DNA from: Axinella damicornis
Taxonomy: Eukaryota; Porifera; Demospongiae; Axinellida; Axinellidae
Direction: 5' to 3'
DNA length: 64,000 bases
NCBI GenBank assembly: GCA_963931865.1
Contig: OZ007510.1
Span: 12,611,981-12,675,980, forward strand
Shown here: piece after piece, positions 40,053 through 49,862 of the stretch
Layout of the letters: every line of letters starts with the position of its first letter
Numbering within the stretch: position 1 is the first letter of the stretch
Translations under genes and position numbers: made by a program
Notes under the pieces: generated by a model
What the model was told of the DNA's origin: nothing
Database searches by the model: none
Seen by the model: the letters and a program-made list of their open reading frames with translations, nothing else

Positions 40053-40624
40053 ATAGTCTCGTTCCCAGACCATTTTTCGCACGTGGAGGGGAAAAATAGT
40101 CTGGTGAACGGGATATTCCGTTTTCATTCCAAAAATGGTGACGTAACGTTTGTAGGAATGTAATGTCTGACGTCATAAGAACTGTGGAACTATCATAGCA
40201 CACGATAACGCTGTCCTCCCTGGTCCTGAGGCGAAGGTTGTCTTCCTCGGAGGTTCCGAACGCCAAGGAGAGAAGATCCGCGGAAAGAAATACCTCTGTT
40301 CGGGTTAGAGAGACACTGGAGTAATCTCACTGGCATTCAAACTTCTCACTGCCGATTGACACGCTCACAAACACATCCCGACCTTTCAAAAACCTCCTGA
40401 CAGCCTTCTCACGGTGTAGTTCACGTCTGCGTAGCCTAGTATCACCTGCACACCGCCTCGATCGCTTAGCTTTCACGGTCACCATTAATCTCATGTATTA
40501 CATCACTTTCGCGAACCAATCAGATTGCTCCGCCAACATTCCGGCGGAGAGAACCAAAACGGAATATTCCGTTCACCAGACTTTTTCCCCTCCGCGTGCG
40601 AAAAATGGTCTGGGAACGAGACTA
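40053..40624. mobile_element. 572-bp hAT-like MITE with 8-bp target duplication
   Basis: Terminal arms 'tagtctcgttcccagaccat' and the mirrored 'ggtctgggaacgagacta' extend inward through 'tttttcgcacgtggagggga' and 'ctggtgaacggaatattccg'-type sequence, more than 80 bp in all. The flanks are 'gtctgcgt' on both sides (40045-40052 and 40625-40632). The interior has no transposase. Confidence 0.88.
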
Positions 40625-41231
40625 GTCTGCGTGATGGTGTCTGAAAACAGATGAACTACTCTAGTATCTGCCCACCCATTGAGCTGTATAAACAAACATT
40701 GCAGTAACTGTGAATATCAATATGTACATGTATTACCCACTTAGAGTGATGGTGTGTGTGTGTGTGTGTGCATATTGGTAGCATACCAGGAGGGCTATTT
40801 AGGATAAATAACAGCAGAAATTGTGTAGTTAGCATTTGTAATAAATACCAGTTACGGCATTTAGTTCCTGAGTGCACTAAACCCCGTAATCACTAATGCA
40901 CTGCAAACTGTATTTAAACTACTTACATGTAGCACTACTCACTGACCCGAAACAGCCATTGGTCTTTGAAAAGTGTGCATTTATCTAGATAATGCACACT
41001 AAAGTGTGCATTAAGCAATTTAATGTTCAGTCATGTAATCGATTCTGAGGCGTCTGATTTGTGGAGGGTCACACACATATTTAATGTAATGTTTTTAATG
41101 AGGCAGTTGGAAGTGTGCCTCCATTCTGTATGTTTCCAGCCCGGCCTCAGACCACTAACAGAGGCGAATTCTCCCGACTTCAAGTGTGGCATGTCTTGTG
41201 TGCCTAACATTTTCACATAAGAATGCGAGTA

Positions 41232-41561
41232 CAGTGAAACCTGTCTAATGCTGTCATTTGAAGGGCCAAATATATTTGGCCTCATTAGAGAAGTGGTTGG
41301 AATATAGGTGACCTCTATATAGCAGTCGTGTGAAGTTTTAGTGTGATTGACCTCATTACAAAGGTTTTAGCATGCTTGGGGTGGAGCAACGTGACCGCAT
41401 TACACATTACAGAGGTGACTGCTATAGAACGACAGTAAAGTATGGAGACTGTGGGCTCAAATTTCGGGACTTTGCCAAGCTTACGGAGGTGTCTTTCCCA
41501 AGCTGACCGCAAAGTGGAGGTGACGGCCTTATTCAGGTGTCCGCTAAGGCAGGTTTCACTG
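41232..41561. mobile_element. 330-bp Tc1/mariner-type MITE
   Basis: The left end 'cagtgaaacctgtctaatg' is mirrored by the right end 'gctaaggcaggtttcactg'. TA lies outside both ends (41230-41231 and 41562-41563). The CAGTGAAACCT-like end is typical of pogo/mariner-related elements across animals (family knowledge). Confidence 0.85.
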
Positions 41562-41777
41562 TACCGGTATGTTTTAAAGAGGCAATTTGAAGTGGATTCT
41601 GGTTGCACTTCCACCCCAGTCTATTGCCCCTAAGGCCTTCCTTTCATATTGTGAGGATCTGGGAATGAGACTATGAATGGGTAGCAGGAGCAGCAGGGAG
41701 GAACCTGGTTAAGCGGTACTTTAGCTATTATGCACATTGCACAGATGCATGATTGATAGTTGTGTTCTTCCCTGCAG

Positions 41778-42927
41778 CACTTTCAACCCTCAAGCGAAAT
41801 ACTTCGAGTGACTGCCCAATTCTTCCCAAAAGCAACCCGTCACAATACCCACTATGCTTCGTTTTCCCAAACACTGAGTCTCAGAATACGTTCTTAAGCC
41901 GGGAAAGGGCTGAGCGCATTGCGACAACTGACGGTGAGCTATTCGTCATTTCATACTCTGCCGGTCTAAACAGCCTAAAGGTGGTGGTTCCACCCCCAAT
42001 TGCAACTATGTCATCACTGGAATCAGCCTTCACGGCACTGAGCCAATACTTGTGCCAAGATGCTGATGTCGTCATCTTTAGCCCAGCTCTGATAAACCAA
42101 GATTTGAAGGCAAGTCCAGGCACTTGTCACCGGCTTGCATTGTCTGAAGGAAGCACCAGCCAGATGAATATAGTCAGATCACTATTTCCACATTTTCAAA
42201 TCGATAGCTTTCAGAGGCCCAGGAAGTATCATTATGCTTAGCTGCTCTTCGTGGGCTAAGGGTGAAACAACTTGTGACAGACTAGCGAAATTTGAAATAG
42301 ATCCTCACAGTTATGAATATTCTGTTGAGGGCATTACACCTTGCTGCTGTGTGCATCGGTAACACTGAGACAATCGTGAGAAATGATGCCTTTCAAAAGG
42401 CTTTTGATGAAAGCAATTGCCATCTTGTAACGGGTGCCTACGAGTTGTTGAAAAGACTTGAGTCGAGTGGTAATGTCAGCCAAGCCATCCATTTTGCGTC
42501 TGACATAGTAGTGCCAGAGAGCATTTTGACATCCCGCGACGACCAACAGAATCCAGACTGAGTGTTACCATTCCCACGCAACAGAGAATGTCTTAAGAGA
42601 AATCAGAAGCTGATTTCAGCCTTTTTCCATCATTGTGTTCAGTCCCACCTTTTTGGAAAGGCCAAGATTAAAGAATTTGCTGTGTTGCTGCTTGATGGAG
42701 ATGTAAGAAAGTACGATGAATGCCGTCGACTGCTAGAGCCAACTGACGAATCAGATGAACTACTATACCAGATCTATGTTAAGTACAGTGAACTTGCTGG
42801 GAATGCTATTGATTTCTCCAAATTGAAGCAAGTGTTCAATCGGATGAAACACAAGGAACTTTCAGACTTGTGTGACCACTTTTACATTGAACATTATTTC
42901 GCATTCAAAATTCATTGCCTGGATTAG
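41778..42927 (+). pseudogene. Broken copy of an unknown ~383-residue protein gene (copy 1)
   Basis: The sequence aligns along its whole length with the open copy at 55003-56156. It begins after the same acceptor context ('ctgcag|CACTTTCAACCC') and ends with the same 'INCLD/IHCLD' tail. Two lesions are visible. One extra base near 42233 ('tatcattatgcttag' against 'tatcacatgctgag') brings a stop. A CGA-to-TGA change at about 42559 makes a second stop. Between lesions identity stays high ('GTCHRLALSEGST', 'LLEPTDESDEL'), so it died recently or still serves as a noncoding locus. No known domain is recognised. Confidence 0.8.
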
Positions 42928-42956
42928 TACTGATCTCAGAATTCCCTCATGATTAC

Positions 42957-43000
42957 CCCTAGCCGGCCTCGTTCCCAGGCCCAAGACGGCGAACGAGGCT
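42957..43000. repeat. Short TAGCC..GGCTA hairpin with a TSD
   Basis: 'tagccggcctcgttcccagg' and 'cgaacgaggctagg' are bounded by 'ttacccc' on both sides, consistent with a deleted member of the same MITE family. Confidence 0.6.
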
Positions 43001-43321
43001 AGGTTACCCCCCACTCCCAAACTGCTCAACATTTATGGAAGTGATTGCAAACCATTGCATGTCCTCACCTCACCCCTACTCGCCTTGTTGTCCAAAGTGT
43101 ACTTTTCATGGAATTTAATTTGTGCTGTTTTTATGTCAGTCTATTCAATTTTGTACATAATTTGCCTTCCTATAAAATGGGGTACCTGTGAAAGCCGGAA
43201 CGCGGAACGGAAGTAAAATGCGGGCCGCGCGCTATCATCACCGTACGCGCAGGGCGTCTTTATTCACTGGACTGGACTCACCCAAAAATCTGTAAGATGC
43301 CTTTTCAGTGTAGGACAGAAG

Positions 43322-43721
43322 TAGCCTCGTACCCAGGCCCTCACGCGGAACGCGGAAGAGGGCCTGGTGACACTTGGCAAAATTCCCGTATGTGCACAGT
43401 CAGCATAACTGCGTAATCGATTACATTCCTTACTTGGATGCATTCGAAATCACGCGGAAGGTAGCTGTTGGTGATGGCTAAGTAGAACGTCCTTGCCAAG
43501 GAGCGATCAGAGGTGAGTTTTGAAGGCTAGAACAGCGGTTTTATCAAACGGCTACACTTTTCACGGGGTAAAGAATGCAATTACTACGCAGTAATTGGAA
43601 ATGGACGAACGTGATTTGCCTACCCGAAATCAAGACTGCTGAGCTCAGCACATACGGGAATTTTGCCAAGTGTCACCAGGCCCACTTCCGCGTTTCGCGT
43701 GTGGGCCTGGGAACGAGGCTA
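43322..43721. mobile_element. 400-bp TAGCCTCG-family MITE nested in the 2.1-kb element
   Basis: Ends 'tagcctcgtacccaggccct' and 'gggcctgggaacgaggcta' are inverted, with inner arms such as 'acacttggcaaaattcccgt' and its mirror. The direct repeat 'ggacagaag' flanks it (43313-43321 and 43722-43730). Removing one copy with the element restores the arm of the host hairpin. Confidence 0.9.
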
Positions 43722-44254
43722 GGACAGAAGCTAAGCATACTTATTTATTCACTAAAGTTGCTTGCATAGCCTGCTTTAGTGTCTTCCCTCGAGTCGGTAG
43801 AGGTCAAAGGTCACGTGCATATTTAATGAGCTCAAGCAAAATGCGCTTCAGTCAGTCGTGGATGATAGAGGAATATTATTTTCTGTTTCTATGCTTCAGC
43901 AAAAGGCTGGAGTTCGATGTCTGCGGTAAATAAATGCTCTTCTAATCTTTTCGTTGAAGCTCATTAAATATGCACGTGACCTTTGACCTCTACCGACTCG
44001 AGGGAAGACACTAAAGCAGGCTATGCAAGCAACTTTAGTGAATAAATAAGTATGCTTAGCTTCTGTCCTACACTGAAAAAGGCATCTTACAGATTTTTGG
44101 GTGAGTCCAGTCCAGTCCACCAGTCCATGATCCAGTGAATAAAGACGCCCTGCGCGTATGGTGACGACATGATGATAACTATGGGGTGCCGTTTGTGTCA
44201 AAACTACATTGTGAGTCGATGGATGGTTAATACGTCGACATACAGCTTGCAGGG

Positions 44255-45165
44255 CGACGAATCTATAAGCAGCGTCTGTTCAGAGGCGACGAATATGAAC
44301 TGAGGCGACGACTCTGTGAAGCAGCGTCAGTTCTGAGGCGACGAATATGAACTGAGGCGGCTGAGGCGACGACTCTGTGAAGCAGCGTCAGTTCTGAGGC
44401 GACGAATTGGAGAAACAGCGTCAGTTGTGAGGCTACGAATAGCTATGAACGGAGGCGACGAATCTTTCCGAGGCGACGAATCTTTCCAAGGCGACGAATC
44501 TTTCCGAGGCGACGAATCTTTCTAAGGCGACGAATCTTTCCGAGGCGACGAATCTTTCCGAGGCGACGAATCTTTCCGAGGCGACGAATCTTTCCGAGGC
44601 GACGAATCTGCATGACTCACTACTGACTGACGGAGACGATGAATAGTAAATAATATTAACAAGAAAGTGGGTGTGAATCGTATCGCGCATGCAACAAACA
44701 ACTCGTGGCCCGGGCTGTGAGAGACATAATGAAAATCATGACAAAATTACATTCAACGATACATGTACATGTAGCACAAGACAAATTTATAATGCTTAAT
44801 GTCCACCTGTAGCTGTACTCTCTCGTCCCTCTTAAGCAAGTTCTTTGCCACTGTATCCATTAAATTATTATAATGACATAGAAAGGCCAGGAGGGCCCAT
44901 TAGTCAGGTAACAATGTAACTGCACAAACAGACTAGGTATGGCTCGAAAGTACAGTCACACCCATTTCCGGCCTCAGTCATTCAGATTCGTCACCTCAGT
45001 CAGATTCGTCGCCTCGGAAAGATTCGTCACCTCAGTCAGATTCGTCGCCTCGGAAAGATTCGTCGCCTCGGAAAGATTCGTCAGATTCGTCGCCTCAGAA
45101 AGATTCATCGCCTCAGTTCATATTCGTCGCCTCAGAACTGACGCTGCTTATAGATTCGTCGCCCT
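44255..45165. repeat. Two inverted arrays of an 18-bp repeat
   Basis: Left array (about 44255-44612): units 'gaggcgacgaatctttcc', with eight near-perfect copies at 44450-44610 and diverged ones before. Right array (about 44975-45165): the inverse unit 'ggaaagattcgtcgcctc', fewer copies. They form subterminal inverted arrays of the 2.1-kb element, a layout often used as transposase binding sites. The Phe-Val-Ala-Ser-Glu-Arg frames across them are artefacts. Confidence 0.85.
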
Positions 45166-45300
45166 GCAAGCTGTACGTCAACGTATTAACCATCCATCGA
45201 CTCACAATGTAGTTTTGACACAAACGGCACCCCATAGATAGCGCGGCCCGCATTTTACTTCCGTTCCGCGTTCCGGCTTTCACAGGTACCCTATTAAATG

Positions 45301-46067
45301 TGTGTAGCTGAGAGATAATTTCCTCTTCCTAACACAGAAGCCACCCCTCCCCCTCTCTATCCCCTCCTCCTCCTACCCACCCGAAAAAAGATATTATACC
45401 CGAAATTATGCACATCTGTGTATCTGCTACCACTGTGTTCCGTATTACGTTTCATCATAATATGTTTGTTCATTATTAACTAGTGGAATGCAGGACATTG
45501 GAGGGCGAGCCGGCCTGAGCGAAGTGCATGCACGTGCCGCAGGACATGCAAGGAGCACATGACTGTCATCAGAATGTGACTGGGCAATGAGCATAGGCCA
45601 CAGAAATTATGGCACTAAACGTACACTCGTGCACATCACAGCAACTGTGAGTCAGGTTAGCGTTTGTAGCTGAAGCAGTCTAGCAACAACATCACCGGCC
45701 ATGGCGGTAGGTCCACAACTCTGATCCGCAGTTTCCGTCTTTGTCAGTGTCGCCACTGAGGAGGCAGATGGATTGGCTGATGGTTGTACAATGTACAATG
45801 CCAAACAATTCGCATGAACTGTACTGTGGTCAGGTGGCCTCTATGGTTCTGCATGGGCTGGGTCATTTTGATCCTTCATACCTCTGGTAAATGAAAGACG
45901 AGTCATGTTGGTGACGTAGTGGTGCCAGGAGAATGCCATGAATCCTGGACAATACTGCCACCACTAGAAAGATTTTGTGTGGAGCTGACTGAGTAGCTAG
46001 CTTACAGTCTTCAGGGAACCTACACAGAAATAAAGACATGGGATATCGCAATTTCCTGCCTTTATTA
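45301..46067 (+). other. Spacer without recognised gene
   Basis: No gene is recognised. 45860-45920 shows short similarity to 38570-38640 ('ctggtaaatgaaagac'). At 45702 a 'ccatggcggtaggt' stretch resembles the ATG-GCG plus donor modules of the following array. Confidence 0.4.
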
Positions 46068-49000
46068 CGAGGGGCAACCGCACTCCTGGTAGCCGCGTTG
46101 CAACCGGTAGCGACTCGACGGTAGCGCAAGCTAGGTATTGCAACTCATTCCAATTAACGCACAAGCCACGTGAGGTCAACCGTCGATCGATTGAGCTGAG
46201 TCAGCAATGGCGGCCCAAGGAGAAGACAAGAAACTGTTACAGCGCTCACAACTTCGCCAGCACGGCATGTAAGCGTCAGTGAACGACAGCGATCACGGCC
46301 GTGTGGTCAAAATCTTCGTGTGCCTTTCCTAAGAACGGTACTGCCACCGGAAGTCGAGAGAGCGCTCGCAATGGCGGCCAACGGCGAGACAAGAGCGTTC
46401 ATATCTCTACCACCAAAGTGAGTTTCAGCACAATTATTTTGATTTTGTGTCACTGCATCATAGCGATCACGACGGTGTAGTCAGAATCTTTGTAGGCCAT
46501 TTGGAAATAGTCAAACGTTTATTAGATTATTTATTTACGAGGGGCAACCGCACTCCTGGTACAGTCGATTGCAGTTGCGTTTGAACACTGCGTATTGCGT
46601 GGATTATCACGGAAACTGTGTTCTGCAAATATGACACTCACGCAAAGTGTCTGCATGGCTTCCAGACTCTTGCGTATTCAAGGCCGTGCCATTTCCGTGA
46701 AACTCCACCCACAGAAAGTTCTTGCCGCACATGGTCACGCAATGCGCAATGTTCAAACGCAACTGCAATCGACTGTAGCCGCGTTGCAACTGGTTGCGAC
46801 TCGCCGTAGCGAAGCTAAGTATTGCAATTCGTTCCAATTAACGCACAGGCCACGTGGCAACCACGCTCAGTCGATCGCGAGCAATGGCGACCAAAAAGAA
46901 GACAAGACATTATTACAGCTCAGCCAGCACGGTGAGTTTCGGCATGTAAGCGTCAGTGAACGACAGCGATGACGGCCGTGTGGTCAGAATCTTTGTGTGC
47001 CTTTCCTAAGAACGGTACTACCACCGGAAGTCGATGGAGCGCTCGAGCAATGGCGGCCACGGCGAGACAAAAGCGCTCATATCTCCACCACCAAGGTGAG
47101 TTTCAGCACCAAAATTGTTCGGTGAGGACAGTGCATGATAGTGATCACGACAGTGTAGTCAGAATCTTTGCAGGCCATTCCTAAGTAGTCAAACATTAAT
47201 TATTTATTTACATCGAGGGGCGACCGCACTCCTGGTAGCCGCGTTGCAACCGGTTGCAACTCAACGGTAGCGCAAGCTAGGTATGGCAACTCATTCCAAT
47301 TAACGCACATGCCACGTGAGGACCACACTCGGCCGTCGATTGATTGAGCTGAGTCAGCAATGGCGGCCCAAGGAGAAGACAAGACACTGTTACAACGCTC
47401 ACAATTTCGCCAGTACGGTGAGTTTTGGCATGTAAGCGTCAGTGAACGACGGCGATCACGGCCGTGTGGTCAGAATCTTCGCGTGCCTTTCCTAAGAACG
47501 GTACTGCCACCGGAAGTCGGAGAGAGCGCTCGAGCAATGGCGGGCCACGGTGAGACAAAAGCGCTTGTATCTCCGCCACCAAGGTGAGTTTCAGCACAAT
47601 TATTTTGATTTTGTGTCACTGCATCATAGCGATCACGACGGTGTAGTCAGAATCTTTGTAGGCCATTCCGAAGTAGTCAAACGTTTATTATATTATATTA
47701 CATTACGCGGCACTTTATTTCCTATACCAGGAGTGTAATAATTAATTACACGAGGGGCGACCGCACTCCTGGTAGCCGCGGTTAAATGGTAGCACAAGCT
47801 AAGTGTGACAGTTCGTTCCAATTATCACACATCACATGTGTACCATGATAGCTATATACAGGGAAGATCAGAAATGATTTAGAGTGCTCTCAAGTACCAT
47901 TCATAAAGTAGCCGCGCTGCAACCTGCCGTATCGCGTAGCGCAAGATAAGTATAGCAATTCGTTCCAATTAACGCACATGCCACGTGAGGACCATGAGCG
48001 CTCGCGTCGATCGATTGAGCTGAGTCAGCAATGGCGGCCCAAGGAGATCGAGAAGACAAGAAACTTGTTATACAGCGCTCACAACTTCGCCAGCACGGTG
48101 AGTTTTGGCATGTAAGCGTCAGTGAACGGCAGAAACTTCGCGTGCCTTTCCTAAGAACGGTACTGCCACCGGAAGTCGGAGAGAGCGCTCGAGCAATGGC
48201 GTCCACGGCGAGACAAAGCGCTCATATCTCCACCACCAAGGTGAGTTTCAGCTCCAAAATTGTACGGTTGGGACAGTGCATGATAGCGATCATGAAGGTG
48301 TAGTCAGAATCTTCGTAGGCCATTCCTATCACTCGAACGAGTTATTTATATTATATTACATTACGCGGCACTTTATTTCCTATACCAGGAGTGTAATTAT
48401 CGAGGGGCAACCGCACTCCTGGTAGCTGCGGTTAAACGGTAGCACAAGCCAAGTGTGACAGTTCGTTCCAATTATCACACATGACGTGAGTACCATGATA
48501 GCTGTATATATATATAGGGAAGATCAGAAATTATACAGAGTGCTCTCAAGTACATGTACCATTCATAGCCGCGTTGCAACCCCGCCGTAGCGCAAGCTAA
48601 GTATTGAAATTCGTTCCAATTAACGCACATGCCACGTGGCAACCACGCTCAGTCGATCGCGAGCAATGGCGACCAAATGGAAGACAAGACATTATTACAG
48701 CACTCACAACTTAGCCAGCACGGTGAGTTTTGGTATGTCAGCATCAGTGAAGGATAGCGATCACGGCTGTGTAGTCAGAATCTTTGTGGGGCCTTCGTAA
48801 GACTGTACTGGCAGCCAACGTCGAAGACAGCGATCGAGCAATGGCGACCGACGGCACGACAAAAGCGCTTGTATCTCCGCCACCAAGGTGAGTTTCAGCA
48901 CAATTATTTTGATTTTGTGTCACTGCATCATAGCGATCACGACGGTGTAGTCAGAATCTTTGTAGGCCATTCCGAAGTAGTCAAACGTTTATTACATTAT

Positions 49001-49164
49001 TTATTTACATTACGCGGCACAATTTTTCCCCTACCAGGAGTGTAATTACGCGGCACAATTTTTCCCCTACCAGGAGTGTAATTACGCGGCACAATTTTTC
49101 CCCTACCAGGAGTGTAACATTACGCGGCACAATTTTCTCTATACCAGGAGTGTAACCAGGAGTG
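46068..49164 (+). repeat. Array of five promoter-like repeat units (470-760 bp each)
   Basis: Each unit starts 'cgaggggcaaccgcactcct', at 46068, 46538, 47214, 47751 and 48401. Several units end 'tataccaggagtgtaa', so 'actcctggta' and 'taccaggagt' are inverted ends. Inside, most units carry two modules. Module 1 is ATG-GCG-(G/A)CC followed after about 60 bp by 'cagcacggtgagtttt' (donor). Module 2 is an ETS-like 'accggaagtcg' (46347, 47024, 47510, 48169) followed about 20 bp later by ATGGCGGCC (46371, 47050, 47537, 48196) and then 'caccaaggtgagtttcag' (donor). A sixth unit lies at 56364. No transposase is present. Confidence 0.85.
46562..46775. mobile_element. 214-bp TA-flanked palindromic MITE inside array unit 2
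   Basis: The left end 'cagtcgattgcagttgcgtt' is mirrored by the right end 'aacgcaactgcaatcgactg'. TA lies on both sides (46560-46561 and 46776-46777). Removing it restores 'ctcctggtagccgcg', as in the other units. Confidence 0.9.
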
Positions 49165-49170
49165 TAATAA
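49030..49170 (+). repeat. Tandem copies of the right end of the promoter-like repeat
   Basis: Four copies of 'taccaggagtgtaa' are separated by 'ttacgcggcacaatttttcc'. The array therefore ends in repeated termini, as if several copies were cut back to the same end. Confidence 0.85.
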
Positions 49171-49297
49171 CCCCCCACCTGTTGAGCGACATAGTTAATA
49201 GCAGGAGCGCATAATGAGGAAGCGAGCGGAAGGAAGGGAGGAGCGTGAAACGACCACGCAAAAGATTAAAAATTGGAAATTTTCCCACGGTAGTCCC

Positions 49298-49826
49298 TAG
49301 TCTCGCAAGCCAGCCTCTTTTTCTACGAGGGGGCGCGCGCGGAGGGGGGAGGGAAAAAGAGTCTGGTGACTTAAGCCAACATTTCGTTTTCTCTGCCGGA
49401 ATGTGGGTAGAGCCAATGAGATTGCAGCAGTCACATGATTTTCATAGCGTAATTCAGAGACCGTGCGTGCGATTGCCATCGCTGCAAAGCGCAACTAGGC
49501 TATCCAAGGTTGTGCCCCAAGCAAGAATTAGCAGTGAAGAACTCCTTCAGCGGACGGGATGTACTCGTGAGTCTTCTAACCGGCACCGGAAAATCGCCTT
49601 GTTACTACGTATATACTGCTGAAGGCTTTTCCCTGGCTCACCTTTTCAACGGTTACTACTCTCCAGAGCTTTGCGAGCCTCCTCCAACTTGCTTCGCAGT
49701 CGCACATTTGAAAGTTGTGGGCAATAATTGGATAGCTATCATGTGACTTTTTCATTTGTTACAGTTGATTGCCCTCCGCGCGCGCCCCCTCGTAGAAAAA
49801 GAGGCTGGCTTGCGAGATCGAGACTA
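49298..49826. mobile_element. 529-bp MITE carrying a RecQ-helicase-like gene fragment
   Basis: Ends 'tagtctcgcaagccagcctc' and 'gaggctggcttgcgagatcg' plus 'agacta' are inverted for about 50 bp. The direct repeat 'ggtagtccc' flanks it (49289-49297 and 49827-49835). Between the arms, 49498-49743 (+) reads 'GYPRLCPKQELAVKNSFSGR', then 'DVLVSLLTGTGKSPCY'. That is the Q-motif/Walker A region of a RecQ-type helicase (usual form PTGTGKSLCY). It is about 80 codons and then stops, so no helicase is made. This looks like gene-fragment capture. Confidence 0.8.
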
Positions 49827-49862
49827 GGTAGTCCCGTTACTATTTTTAGCTCGCACGTGTAC

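Larger units (their letters stand above)
43180..45291. mobile_element. 2.1-kb inverted-repeat DNA transposon shell
   Basis: The first ~51 bp, starting 'gggtacctgtgaaagccgga', are repeated perfectly in inverse at the right end (45241-45291). The flanks are 'tataaaatg' (43171-43179) and 'tattaaatg' (45292-45300), a 9-bp target duplication with one mismatch. The interior holds a second hairpin with ~200-bp arms (about 43237-43836 against 43958-44165), a nested 400-bp MITE (43322-43721) and two oppositely oriented 18-bp arrays. No transposase frame is found. Confidence 0.85.

Noticed and set aside
44433..45241. Repeated Phe-Val-Ala-Ser-Glu-Arg protein
   Set aside because: The 18-bp repeat keeps frame by its length. 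It lies in a transposon shell, appears on both strands and has no flanking exons.
46595..48303. Short proteins starting ATGGCGGCC with shared 'GEFWHVSVSERQ' text
   Set aside because: That text reads through the GGTGAGT donor, and the units differ by indels that break the frames. I treat them as promoter or first-exon-like repeats, not as genes.
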